Positions 1 through 7,959 of a stretch of 53,105 bases of DNA are shown here, one piece after another (within the stretch, counting starts at the first letter, position 1; each line of letters starts with the position of its first letter). The notes beneath the pieces are model-generated. The model was not told where the DNA came from, made no database searches, and saw only the letters and a program-made list of their open reading frames with translations. The position numbers and the translations under genes are program-made. Source of the stretch: Chloroflexota bacterium (GTDB lineage Bacteria; Chloroflexota; Anaerolineae; Anaerolineales; Villigracilaceae); assembly GCA_024434165.1 (NCBI GenBank), contig QMIW01000066.1, forward strand, positions 1-53,105. Direction: 5' to 3'.

Positions 1-208
1 CGCGTATCTCATTATTAATCGCCTGCGCGGAGAGATGCCCGCCGAACTCAAAGCCTTTGCCGAAAAAATGGACGTGCCTCTGCTTGGCTCCATCCCCGCT
101 GATGATGCCCTGGCGGAATTCGAGTTTTCTGGCAAGCCACTGGTGGATTTGGGGGACGAGTCACCGGTTTATCAAGCGGTTGCAGGGATAATGAAGAAAA
201 TTCAGTAG
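1..208 (+). CDS. C-terminal end of a MinD/CooC-like P-loop ATPase (partial)
   Basis: The reading frame that begins at base 2 is open from the window edge to a TAG at 206-208 and gives 68 residues. The stretch reading VPLLGSIPADDALAEFEFSGKPL is typical of the last part of the MinD/CooC/NifH-type deviant-Walker ATPases, where the partner strand 'GxIPxD' is followed by an acidic helix and a 'GkPL' turn. CooC-type members load nickel into CO dehydrogenase; others act in cell division or electron transfer. The Walker motif lies outside the window, so the exact subfamily cannot be fixed. The gene is followed by a hairpin repeat and then by a convergent ABC permease gene. Confidence 0.7.
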   Translation, partial: AYLIINRLRGEMPAELKAFAEKMDVPLLGSIPADDALAEFEFSGKPLVDLGDESPVYQAVAGIMKKIQ

Positions 209-222
209 TGGATCTGCGTAAA

Positions 223-260
223 TGTAGAGCGAGATACTATCCTGCTCTACATCATTTACT
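223..260. repeat. Hairpin repeat, GTAGAGCGAGAT type, copy 1
   Basis: An imperfect inverted repeat (GTAGAGCGAGATA ... CTGCTCTAC) followed by ATCATTTAC. A second copy with a perfect hairpin lies at 35776-35813, also followed by ATCATTTAC. It lies between two convergent genes and could also stop transcription, but it has no T-run. Confidence 0.7.
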
Positions 261-290
261 TTGACCCATTACCGAAAATCCTTTCTCTCG

Positions 291-1490
291 TTACTCGTAC
301 CTGAACCTGGCAACTCCCACCGCAAAAAAGACCGCCGCAAAACCGAGCAGAACACCGGCTTCAGGAAGAATATCCACCAAACCGCCGCCGCGCAGGACGA
401 GATCGAGCAGTCCCTGCATTGCCCAGGTGGTAGGGAGGATTTTTACGATGGTTTGCGCCGCCGCCGGGAACAACTCCAGCGGATACCAGCACCCGCCCAA
501 CAGCGCCATAACCATGCCCGCCATGATGCTCAGTCCGCTGGCTTGACCTTCGGTCTTGATGAATGCGCCCATCGCCGTCCCGACTGCGCCCGCCGCCAGC
601 GCCGCACAAGTGAGCAGGGTAAAGAGCGCAAGCGGCTCGCGCCCCCAATTGAGCCCGAGGACGAACATGCCGAACAGAACCAGTAGGGTCATTTGGACGA
701 GCGCCATCGCCACCTGACCGGTGATCGTCCCCAGCAGGAAGACGGCTTTGCTGGTGGGCGTGGTGAGGATGCGGCGCAGGGTCCCCTGTTGGCGTTCGTA
801 TGCAAACAGGGCGGAGATTCCAAACAGTGGGATGAACACCCATGTAATCAACTGCCCCGCCGATGAGTTCGCGCGCGGATCGTACGCGATGTCATCAGGT
901 GTGGAGCCTTCGATGACGGTCACACGCTCGGGCGCATCCTCTTGAAGGGATTGCGCCAGTTCCAGGGCTTCGTTGAAATATGCCTTTTCATCTTCAGAGG
1001 ATTCGAACGTGCCGCGCGCTCTGGCTTCCTCCAATGCCATGTTCGCCGCGCTGATGGAACTGCTGACGCGGCGAATCGCCGTCTGAACGGCGCGCCTGGC
1101 GATGGCGGCATCCATGTCGTTGGGCTGCTGGCGGAACTCCACCTGCGCCGAGCCAGCCCGAATGGACTCCACATCCAACCCCTTCGGGAGAATCAACACC
1201 GCCGCTGCACGGCGCGCGTCGAACTGCCCTTCGGCTTCCTCCAGCGAAAGGAGGTTGGGATACACCGCCGTGGATTTTTCCAATTCAGCGATGATGGCTT
1301 GTGAGGTCGCGGTATTTGCCATATCCACAACCACGAGGCGGACGCGGTTGTTGACGGGGTTGCCGGAGGGCGTCCCGCCCGTGAGCAGGAAGGTGAAGAT
1401 GATTGGCAGGATGATGAAGAATAACAGTTCCGACGAACTGGCAAAACGAGTAATCGTATCCTTCCAGATAATGGCGAGTAGTTTTTTCAT
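291..1490 (-). CDS. ABC-2 type transporter permease (drug-exporter type)
   Basis: This 399-residue protein has the ABC-2 permease layout: one membrane helix near the N-terminus (about 16-38), a large external loop (about 45-210), then five hydrophobic segments (about 213-232, 249-280, 287-310, 320-340, 375-395). It should pair with the permease at 1697-2965 and the ATPase at 3201-4145 as an exporter. I chose the ATG at 1490 because GGAG precedes it at the right distance and the protein then opens with MKKLLAIIWKD, matching the sister permease; the longer frame upstream runs through repeat DNA. It is the last gene of the cluster. The substrate is unknown. Confidence 0.88.
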   Translation of the reverse strand: MKKLLAIIWKDTITRFASSSELLFFIILPIIFTFLLTGGTPSGNPVNNRVRLVVVDMANTATSQAIIAELEKSTAVYPNLLSLEEAEGQFDARRAAAVLILPKGLDVESIRAGSAQVEFRQQPNDMDAAIARRAVQTAIRRVSSSISAANMALEEARARGTFESSEDEKAYFNEALELAQSLQEDAPERVTVIEGSTPDDIAYDPRANSSAGQLITWVFIPLFGISALFAYERQQGTLRRILTTPTSKAVFLLGTITGQVAMALVQMTLLVLFGMFVLGLNWGREPLALFTLLTCAALAAGAVGTAMGAFIKTEGQASGLSIMAGMVMALLGGCWYPLELFPAAAQTIVKILPTTWAMQGLLDLVLRGGGLVDILPEAGVLLGFAAVFFAVGVARFRYE

Positions 1491-1506
1491 GGTAACTCCA
1501 TCAATA

Positions 1507-1691
1507 TCATTGCGAGCCGCGAAGTGGCGAAGCAATCTTTTACCTTGCTCAAAGCGGCGTCCCCGCCGCCGAGGACTGCGGCGGGAGCACTTATACAAGA
1601 GGTCTAATGTTATTGCGAGCCGCGAAGCAATCTCACAGGTAATTGGGGATTGCTTCATCGCGGCGCTAAGGCGTCACTCCTCGCAATGACA
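1507..1691. repeat. Intergenic repeat cluster of the ATTGCGAG...CTCGCAAT type
   Basis: The gap between the two permease genes holds two direct copies of ATTGCGAGCCGCGAAG (near 1510 and 1612). The second pairs with an inverted CTCGCAAT at 1680-1687 to form a long imperfect hairpin. A GC-rich inverted segment (near 1555-1590) lies between them. This is the common 'TCATTGCGAG' palindromic repeat type found dispersed in many bacterial genomes. It splits what would otherwise be a tight permease-permease gene pair. Confidence 0.75.
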
Positions 1692-1696
1692 TTGAA

Positions 1697-2965
1697 TCAT
1701 TTCTGCACCAAATTCTTCCTTCCAAACAGCGCGACCGAACTCACAAACAGGATCAGCCCCATCGTCAGCAGGGCAGTGACCGACGCGGAAAGATGCGTCA
1801 GAGTCCCGCCGAGGGCGAGGGTGGTGAATCCATCCAGCGCCCACGAATTCGGCGTGATGCGGCTCAACGTCTGCACGATGGGCGGCATCTGTTCGAGGTT
1901 GATGAAACTCCCGCCCAGAATCCCAAAGATCAACATCACCGCCGAGCCGATGCTGCCCACCTGTGAAGGAGTGCGCGCCAGGGCGGTGATCAACATGCCC
2001 CAGCCTGTCGCGCCGAAGACGGCGGCAAGCACGAGCGCGACCACCGCCAGCGGGTCGCCCCATTTCAATTGAAAGAGCAGGGACGTGCTGCCGATGAGGA
2101 TGAACATCTGCGCCGCGCCGGTGAGAAAAATGCCGAACACTTTGCCGCCCAAAATTTGCGCCGAAGTTGTGGGCGAGACCAGCAGCCGCGGCAGCGTGCC
2201 TTGCGACTTTTCCGCGAGGATCGAACGCCCACCGTGACTGACGGTGTACATCAGAAAAAGCAAAGCCATGCCCGGCGCGATGTAGGCAAGAATATCGAAT
2301 TCCACTTCCTCGCCTGCGGCTGTGGATGTAATGAGCGCAATTGCCAATGCGTCGTCGGTTGGGCTGTCTTGCAGGCGCTGCCCCATCTCTTCGCCTGCGG
2401 CTTCCGCCATATCCGGCGTGATGCGCCCGCTCGCCAGCATTTGGATGATGGCGGTTTCGCCGCCAATGCGCCCTTCTTCGATGCGGCTGAGGTATTCATC
2501 CACAATGGATTTGACGATGCCCGCGCTGGTGGGGCGGGTGGGGTTGACATGGATTTCGATTTTTACGGCATCATCGCTGTTTGCGCCGCCCGTTGCAAAA
2601 TCCTCGCGCTGTGGGATGACGCTGTCTGTGAACCCTGCCGGGATAATGATCACCGCAGCAACCTCGTCTTCCTCCACAAGCCGGCGCGCCGCCTCCGGCT
2701 CGGACCCGGAGACTGGTTCGACCAATTCAGCCAATTCCTCCGAGTTGAAGACATCCACCAATGCCTTGCCGAGTTCGCCTTCATCCTGGTTGACGATGAC
2801 GACGGGGATATCCGATATGCCGGATGAACTTCCGCTGAAGCGCCCGGTGACCAGCCCCATGCCGAACGTGAGCAGGAACGGCGCGAGGAGCATCATGATC
2901 AATGCCGCGCGGTCGCGGAAGACGATTTTTAGGTCTTTGATGCCGATCAGGAGGAGTTTCAACAT
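1697..2965 (-). CDS. ABC-2 type transporter permease (first of two)
   Basis: The 422-residue product has a membrane helix at about 20-41, a long extracytoplasmic region (about 45-225) and five C-terminal hydrophobic segments (about 227-245, 270-300, 306-330, 338-355, 392-414). This is the standard ABC-2 (DrrB/YhgE-like) arrangement. It resembles the permease at 291-1490 in its opening residues and layout, so the two probably form a heterodimeric channel driven by the ATPase at 3201-4145. The ATG at 2965 gives the expected MLKLLLIGIKDL start. A MITE-like element separates it from the ATPase gene, so shared transcription must read through that element. Confidence 0.88.
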   Translation of the reverse strand: MLKLLLIGIKDLKIVFRDRAALIMMLLAPFLLTFGMGLVTGRFSGSSSGISDIPVVIVNQDEGELGKALVDVFNSEELAELVEPVSGSEPEAARRLVEEDEVAAVIIIPAGFTDSVIPQREDFATGGANSDDAVKIEIHVNPTRPTSAGIVKSIVDEYLSRIEEGRIGGETAIIQMLASGRITPDMAEAAGEEMGQRLQDSPTDDALAIALITSTAAGEEVEFDILAYIAPGMALLFLMYTVSHGGRSILAEKSQGTLPRLLVSPTTSAQILGGKVFGIFLTGAAQMFILIGSTSLLFQLKWGDPLAVVALVLAAVFGATGWGMLITALARTPSQVGSIGSAVMLIFGILGGSFINLEQMPPIVQTLSRITPNSWALDGFTTLALGGTLTHLSASVTALLTMGLILFVSSVALFGRKNLVQK

Positions 2966-3032
2966 GTTGACTCCGATGTGAAAATGAGAAGTGAGATCGG
3001 GAAGTGGAGAATTGGTTTGCGGTAATTGAGCA

Positions 3033-3166
3033 ACTCACCTTACGCGGCAAGGGCGGACCATCCATGTTTTTGCCAAATGTCTGGGGCAGGGCAACCCTTT
3101 CTTGCAGATTGGCTGTCTGTTTTGCTCAAACGGGTCGCCCCTGCGACAAAATCGCGTAAGGTGAGT
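3033..3166. mobile_element. 134-bp MITE-like element with 14-bp perfect terminal inverted repeats
   Basis: ACTCACCTTACGCG at 3033-3046 is exactly repeated in inverted orientation at 3153-3166. Between them lies an imperfect inner palindrome built on GCAGGGCAACCC and GGGTCGCCCCTGC. There is no coding capacity. Related right-hand ends occur at 41882-41902 and near 43249-43262, and TTACGCAG-ended relatives at 32221-32310 and 35871-35980. I see no clear target-site duplication. The element sits inside the ABC exporter cluster. Confidence 0.75.
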
Positions 3167-3200
3167 GAGTAACCTATAATTCTCCAATCATTCAATGCTC

Positions 3201-4145
3201 TTAATCCCTGAGCGCTCTGCCCGTCAGGTGCAAAAACACCGCCTCGAGGTTCGGCTCGTGGATGTCAATCGAATGGATTTTGATTCCGCGTTCGTTGGCT
3301 TTGCCGATGACCGATGCCAGCACGTCCTTGGCGGAGTGGGTGATGACCGAAACCTCATGGTTGATGACGTTGGCTTCCAGCACGTCTGTGATGCCTTTGA
3401 ACGCCGCCGCCAGCGCCTCAGGGTCGTCGTGCTCGCCGATATGCAGGAGGAGCGTCTCGGTCTCGCCGACCTGCCTGGTCAGTTCCTTTTGCGTGCCGAT
3501 GGCGATCAACCTGCCGTGGTCAATGATGCCGACCCGGTCGGAGAGTTCCTCGGCTTCTTCCATGTAGTGCGTGGTGTAGAGGACGGTCATGCCCTGCCTG
3601 TTCAGGTCTTTGACCGTGTCCAAAATTGCGCGGCGGGATTGCGGGTCAATGCCGACGGTGGGTTCGTCCATGAAGAGCAGTTTCGGTTTGTGGAGCAACC
3701 CCACGCCAATGTTGACGCGGCGCTTCATCCCGCCGGAGTAGGTCTTGACGCGGTCCTTTGCCTTGTCGGTCAAGCCGATCTGCTCCAGCACTTCATCCAC
3801 GCGGGCGGCGAGGGATTTGCCGCTCAAGCCGTACATCTGCCCCCAGAAGAGGAGGTTCTCGCGCGCGGTCAGGTCTTCGTATAGGGCGATCTCCTGGGGC
3901 ACAACGCCGATCATCCGCCTGACATTCATCGGCTCTTTGGCGATGGAATGACCTGCAATGGCGGCGTCGCCGGTGGTGGGCGCATAGAGCGTGGAGAGCA
4001 TCGAAATGGTGGTGGTTTTGCCTGCGCCGTTGGGTCCCAGCAGGCTGAAAATTTCGCCTTCCTTGATGTCGAACGAAATCCCTTTGACGGCGGTGAAGTC
4101 CCCGTATTTCTTGACCAGGTTTTGTACTTCGAGAATATTGGACAT
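3201..4145 (-). CDS. ABC transporter ATP-binding protein, DrrA-type
   Basis: The 314-residue ATPase carries Walker A GPNGAGKTT (38-46), the Q-loop (VPQE, about 83), the ABC signature YSGGMKRR (136-143), Walker B ending MDEPT (about 159-163) and the H-loop TTH (about 192). The C-terminal extension of about 90 residues is typical of the daunorubicin-resistance (DrrA) group. It should power the two ABC-2 permeases downstream. The start is set by GGAGG five bases before the ATG at 4145; an upstream in-frame ATG at 4157 would contain that Shine-Dalgarno inside the gene. A PadR regulator and a DUF2269 gene lie upstream, which fits a ligand-induced efflux cluster. Confidence 0.93.
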   Translation of the reverse strand: MSNILEVQNLVKKYGDFTAVKGISFDIKEGEIFSLLGPNGAGKTTTISMLSTLYAPTTGDAAIAGHSIAKEPMNVRRMIGVVPQEIALYEDLTARENLLFWGQMYGLSGKSLAARVDEVLEQIGLTDKAKDRVKTYSGGMKRRVNIGVGLLHKPKLLFMDEPTVGIDPQSRRAILDTVKDLNRQGMTVLYTTHYMEEAEELSDRVGIIDHGRLIAIGTQKELTRQVGETETLLLHIGEHDDPEALAAAFKGITDVLEANVINHEVSVITHSAKDVLASVIGKANERGIKIHSIDIHEPNLEAVFLHLTGRALRD

Positions 4146-4584
4146 GCGTTCCTCCAATGACTAACTCACCATGCGAACATAATTCACCCGAGTTGCTGCC
4201 TTGGTTTCAAGAGGCTTCCCTCATCCCAAACAAGGTTATATATTCTGGGATGACTTCCCCCTCTCCCGATGGGAGAGGGCAGGGGGGGGGCTTTGGGCGG
4301 GGAACCTAGAAAATCTATTGGAAGGCGGCAACTTGAGTTAATTCTTATCAGGCATAGCAGGGGCGGACCCGTCAGGGTTGAGCAAGGCATTTTATTTCGC
4401 CGGGCGGGTCGCCTCTGCTGCGTAAAGCGAGGGACAAACTCTGTTTGATGTACGGAGGGTTTGGGCAAAAGTATCAATGGTAGTACTCACGACCTGCTTG
4501 GAGAATCTGCCCTGCTTGCTCTGGACGGCGTACCTCTCCGCGGCACTTTTCTCGGCGGCGAAGATGGCGGCTTGAGCGAACCTT
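4146..4584. other. Gene-free stretch with repeats
   Basis: This 439-bp gap holds no convincing gene. It contains a CCCTCTCCC-GATG-GGGAGAGGG hairpin repeat near 4259-4278 (relatives near 8461-8500 and 52469-52498), a block near 4360-4420 related to the GCAGGGGCGACCC core of the 3033-3166 element, and a weak CTTGGTTTC/GAGGC segment. A 97-codon minus-strand frame here has no recognisable features and runs through the repeats. Confidence 0.6.
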
Positions 4585-5067
4585 TTACAAACCCGGCAGG
4601 GCGGGCTTGAGCACCATCAACGCGACTGCCGCTATTGGGGTGACGGTTGCCGCCAGTCCCCAAAACTCCCACGAGCGGGAAAGCCTGTGATAAAGATACC
4701 AGTCCATTTCTTCTTTTTCCGCGCCCTTGAGAGCCAGGTCCCGAATGCGAACCTGCAAGGGCGCAACCCTGGCTGAAAAGATAATCCCTGAGATCGAGAA
4801 CAGCACAATGGACCAGAAAATCCAGCCTGTGCCAAGAATTGGAAACCGAGCCTGAATTGCCGCGCCAATTCCCGCCGCGACGATGATCATGATGCTGGGA
4901 ACTGTAAACCAACGGTCGGCGCGGATGATCCCTGCGAAGGTGTGGGCAATCACTTTTGGGTCGCGGGTCCCATCCGCATGGAACTTCCAGAATAAGCCGG
5001 TGATGATGTTCCCCAAAAACAGGACGACAGCGATCACGTGAATCAACTTAAAGATAAGATATGTCAT
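4585..5067 (-). CDS. DUF2269-type integral membrane protein
   Basis: The 160-residue product has four hydrophobic helices (about 1-22, 50-72, 80-100, 130-155). It opens with MTYLIFKLIHVIAVVLFLGN, the pattern of the DUF2269 / CopD-like membrane family, in which a conserved His lies in the first helix. AAGGA lies ahead of the ATG at 5067; the longer frame up to 5223 overlaps the PadR gene and has no signal. The function of the family is not established. Its position between a PadR regulator and an ABC exporter suggests co-regulation. Confidence 0.78.
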   Translation of the reverse strand: MTYLIFKLIHVIAVVLFLGNIITGLFWKFHADGTRDPKVIAHTFAGIIRADRWFTVPSIMIIVAAGIGAAIQARFPILGTGWIFWSIVLFSISGIIFSARVAPLQVRIRDLALKGAEKEEMDWYLYHRLSRSWEFWGLAATVTPIAAVALMVLKPALPGL

Positions 5068-5188
5068 TCTCGTTTCCTTCGATACTTGTAATTCACTTGC
5101 GCAATTTGTTATTCTTTGTACGGGCGACCCGCCCAGCGCGTGGGAAATCCCCTGCCCAACCTTGACGGATCGCTCCTGCCAAATGCGT

Positions 5189-5740
5189 TTACAACTTTTC
5201 TTCCAATGATTTGATGGTCTCATCCAGCCAGTTCACATACATCTCCTCATACAATTCTCCAAAGCGCCGGGTGGCTTCCCAGAAGATTACTTCCTTTTCG
5301 AGCGCCGGGCTTCGCTGCACGATGCTTTGAATCAGGTCGCGGGATTTTGTGCGGTAAAAGTCAGCCTGGCGTTGATGCAGGTTCTTCTGCAAATGCAGCA
5401 GCGCGAGCGTTGTCTCGCGGTCTGTTTGCGCGGCGAAGAAGAGTTTGAGGAGCAGGGTATTTTTGTGGTGCGCGAGTTCGGTCAACGGTTCAGCCAGCCA
5501 TTTCTGCAGACTGCTTCTGCCTTCCGCGGTGATGGTGTACACCCGTTTGTCCGGGCGCTCCTTCTGCGCCTGGATACTGGAGCGTACCCAGCCCTTCTTC
5601 TCCATCGCCTTCAGGGTGGTGTAAATCTGGCTGAGTTTGGCAGTCCAAAAGTGGGACGTTGAACCCTCCATATTCTGTTTGAGTTCATAGCCAGTCATGG
5701 AGCCGTAATTGAGGAATCCGAGCAGGGCATAGTCAAGCAT
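5189..5740 (-). CDS. PadR family transcriptional regulator
   Basis: The 183-residue protein starts with MLDYALLGFLNYGSMTGYEL, the classic N-terminal winged-helix start of PadR regulators. The recognition part runs to about residue 80 (SQIYTTLKAMEKKGWV ... RVYTITAEG). The C-terminal half (about 90-180) is helical and rich in charged residues, matching the PadR dimerisation domain. These proteins usually repress neighbouring efflux or detoxification genes and release DNA when they bind a small molecule. An AT-rich dyad region lies directly upstream (5750-5790) and is a likely autoregulatory operator. Confidence 0.92.
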   Translation of the reverse strand: MLDYALLGFLNYGSMTGYELKQNMEGSTSHFWTAKLSQIYTTLKAMEKKGWVRSSIQAQKERPDKRVYTITAEGRSSLQKWLAEPLTELAHHKNTLLLKLFFAAQTDRETTLALLHLQKNLHQRQADFYRTKSRDLIQSIVQRSPALEKEVIFWEATRRFGELYEEMYVNWLDETIKSLEEKL

Positions 5741-5749
5741 ATCGCAACC

Positions 5750-5790
5750 TAATATATAATTATTGATATATAATAATTTATATATTGATT
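5750..5790 (-). promoter_or_regulatory. Promoter and candidate PadR operator
   Basis: A 40-bp block of almost pure A/T in GC-rich surroundings. It contains repeated ATATATAAT units in both orientations (TATATAATTAT and ATAATTTATATA form an imperfect dyad). On the minus strand TATATT ends 10-11 nt before the PadR start codon, so the transcript leader would be only a few bases. Operator role is inferred. Confidence 0.5.
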
Positions 5791-5887
5791 CCTGTCAAGG
5801 GGAATCCAAAATTCACCCCCAAGGGTTGATAGCATTCCCCCATCCTCATGAGAAACGCAAACGGAACCCCCTGCCGTGTAACATGAG

Positions 5888-6967
5888 TTACTTCAGGCGA
5901 TTATGTTGTTTCAATAACTCTCGCAACTCCTCATGCGGCAGCGCCTTCACGCTGAAGCCGTTATGACCGGTCATATCCTCCGCCGCGACCAGCGAATTGA
6001 TGATGGCTTCTTCCGTGGCGTAGACCGCCGCAAACAGAATCGGGTCGAGATGGTCGTTGGAGAGAGCCTGGAGCGAGGTCATTCCCTTTTCGTTGGCGCG
6101 CATTGCCTGCGGATTCGCAGTGGAGAATGCCAGGAAAATATCCCCGCTGCCGTTGCCGCCCAGCGAACCCGTCCGCGCCATGCCGAGGGTGACACGCCGC
6201 GCCACCCGTTTGAGTTGATGCGGCATGAGCGGCGCATCGGTGGCGACGATCACGATCAGCGAGCCGTCTCCAACGCGAAACGGATGCTCGCCGCTGGTGA
6301 GCGGCGCATCGGCTTTCAGGGAATGACCCACCGGCACGCCCGCAACGGTCAATTGATAACGCCTGCCGAAGTTGGTCTGCGCCAGCACGCCCACCGTCCA
6401 GCCGCCGAATTTCTCCGGCAGTTTGCGCGAAGATGTGCCCGTGCCGCCCTTGAATTCGTAACATAACATCCCCGTCCCGCCGCCCACATTGCCCTCTTCG
6501 ATTGCGCCGCCTTTGGCAGTATCAAGCGCATGGGAGACATGCCTTTCTTCCACGTAGAAAGCGTTCATATCGTTCAGCCAGGCGTCTGCCGTTTCCGCCA
6601 CCACCGGGCAGGACCATTTGTGATCGAGCGCGTCATTCCGCGCCTGCCAGCGGATGATGCCATCATGTACCGCGCCGACGCTGTGCGTGTTCGTAATTCC
6701 AATCGGACCCTCCAGCACTCCGCCTTCCTCCACCCACGCCGCGCCGGTCATTTCGCCGTTGCCGTTGAACGAGTGGAATCCCGCAAAAGCCGGGGTGTGG
6801 TCCTTCGCCCCGCGCGGGTGGATGACCGTCACCCCGGTCCGGGCGGATGCGCCCTCGATGATGGTCGAATATCCGACCGTGACCCCTTCCACATCCGTGA
6901 TCGCGTTGTATTTTCCGGGGGTCCCTTCAAAGGGGATTCCCAGCTCTCGTGCTCTTGGTCGTTTCAT
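5888..6967 (-). CDS. P1 family peptidase (DmpA/BapA-like aminopeptidase, Ntn-type)
   Basis: The 359-residue protein matches the P1 (DmpA) family over its whole length, from ARELGIPFEGTPG to the C-terminus. Family members are made as one chain and cut themselves before a Ser that becomes the N-terminal nucleophile. Here the site is Asn272-Gly273-Ser274-Gly275-Asp276 in a GGNGSGDIFLAFST context. Other hallmarks are GGVLEGPIGITNTHSVG (about 82-98) and GNVGGGTGM (about 159-167). They release N-terminal residues or D/beta-amino acids from small peptides and amides. The start overlaps the stop of the ATP-grasp gene upstream by 4 bp (ATGA), which implies translational coupling. Confidence 0.93.
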   Translation of the reverse strand: MKRPRARELGIPFEGTPGKYNAITDVEGVTVGYSTIIEGASARTGVTVIHPRGAKDHTPAFAGFHSFNGNGEMTGAAWVEEGGVLEGPIGITNTHSVGAVHDGIIRWQARNDALDHKWSCPVVAETADAWLNDMNAFYVEERHVSHALDTAKGGAIEEGNVGGGTGMLCYEFKGGTGTSSRKLPEKFGGWTVGVLAQTNFGRRYQLTVAGVPVGHSLKADAPLTSGEHPFRVGDGSLIVIVATDAPLMPHQLKRVARRVTLGMARTGSLGGNGSGDIFLAFSTANPQAMRANEKGMTSLQALSNDHLDPILFAAVYATEEAIINSLVAAEDMTGHNGFSVKALPHEELRELLKQHNRLK

Positions 6968-7848
6968 AGTGACTCCTTGGCGAGTTTGACAAGATTTGCC
7001 GCCACATATCTGATCACATCATCGGGGACGCCGTCCACGGCTTTGGATTGGATGCGCGTATCAATCTGGTCGTTGACGTAATCCACAACCACGAACTGTT
7101 CGTGGGTGAGGGCGATCTCGGTGGTGAACCAGTCCAATTTGCAGATCGAGGCGATGCGCTTCACGATGTCGCGCAGCGGCGAAAGTTCGTATCGGTTCTC
7201 TTCGGAAGGCGTCACCATGGCAAAGACGTGGGTCAGGGGATGCCACCAACAGGGAAAGGTCTCACCGACCGAATAGAAAACGCGGAACCAGGCGGGGCGT
7301 TCCTGAATCGTGCGCGGCGTGACGGTGGCTTGCAGGAGATATTTTTGCTCAGGAAATTCCATGCGGGCGCGCAGGATCTGGTCAAAGGAGAATGCGCCGA
7401 GGATGACGCCTTCGCCTCCGCCTTCGTTCGACGGCTTGATGACAAAATGCTGCCCGAGCGGGGTCAGATCGAGGTGCGGCAGGGCGGGCTGCTCGAGAAA
7501 TGGCGGGAGCAAAATCGTGTAGGGCGTGTGAATCCCTGCGCTGATCAATTCAAGGTGCATCGTGGCTTTGTCTTCCGACCATGCCGAAAGTTCGGGTGGA
7601 TTGATGCGCCGTTTGCCGTATTCCCTTGCCCAATTGTTGATTGGCAGAAAGCGATTATCGCCCTGCGAACGGTCAAGCAAAACGTTGAACGCGCGCTCCC
7701 CCTTGTACAGGGCTGTGACCGACTCGAGCAGATTGTCGGGCGTAATTTGCCAAAGGGTCAATCCCTGTTCGAGGCAGGCATTTTCGACAAAACGGACGAA
7801 GTCAATATCGTATTCCCAATACCAGGGCAGGCACAAATCATGGCGCAT
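6964..7848 (-). CDS. ATP-grasp-like protein, function unknown
   Basis: This 294-residue protein has features of the ATP-grasp fold: a nucleotide-binding strand and glycine-rich loop VIKPSNEGGGEGV (137-149), a second strand QKYLLQATV (about 168-176), and a metal-binding end FVVVDYVNDQID (252-263). ATP-grasp enzymes join carboxylates to amines or thiols through acyl-phosphates. The substrate cannot be named. The ATG at 7848 is favoured over an in-frame TTG at 7854 because TATAAT lies exactly six bases upstream of the ATG and there is no Shine-Dalgarno, so translation is probably leaderless. It is coupled to the P1 peptidase, hinting at a ligase-hydrolase pair on peptides or amides. Confidence 0.75.
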   Translation of the reverse strand: MRHDLCLPWYWEYDIDFVRFVENACLEQGLTLWQITPDNLLESVTALYKGERAFNVLLDRSQGDNRFLPINNWAREYGKRRINPPELSAWSEDKATMHLELISAGIHTPYTILLPPFLEQPALPHLDLTPLGQHFVIKPSNEGGGEGVILGAFSFDQILRARMEFPEQKYLLQATVTPRTIQERPAWFRVFYSVGETFPCWWHPLTHVFAMVTPSEENRYELSPLRDIVKRIASICKLDWFTTEIALTHEQFVVVDYVNDQIDTRIQSKAVDGVPDDVIRYVAANLVKLAKESL

Positions 7849-7854
7849 AGGCAA

Positions 7855-7860
7855 ATTATA
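7855..7860 (-). promoter_or_regulatory. -10 box for a leaderless ATP-grasp mRNA
   Basis: TATAAT on the minus strand, followed by six bases and then ATG. The normal -10 to +1 distance puts transcription start at the A of the start codon. No Shine-Dalgarno is present. Confidence 0.7.
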
Positions 7861-7898
7861 GCCGAAGGGTATTCATGCCCGGTAAAGACGACGATTTT

Positions 7899-7929
7899 TT
7901 GAAACCCGTCAGGTCTTTACTGGTACAAT
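7899..7929 (+). promoter_or_regulatory. Promoter of the FKBP gene
   Basis: TTGAAA (7899-7904), a 19-base spacer, and an extended -10 TGGTACAAT (TACAAT at 7924-7929). The leader is about 24 nt and carries AAAGGAAAA ahead of the ATG at 7960. Confidence 0.5.
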
Positions 7930-7959
7930 CACCGCATTCAATTTCGAAAGGAAAATCAA

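Noticed and set aside
291-686. Open plus-strand frames opposite the ABC permease genes
   Set aside because: They mirror the codon pattern of the real minus-strand genes in GC-rich DNA and have Arg/His/Pro-rich products without domains.
4184-4477. 97-codon minus-strand frame
   Set aside because: Composition follows the repeats in this gap; no start signal and no recognisable domain.
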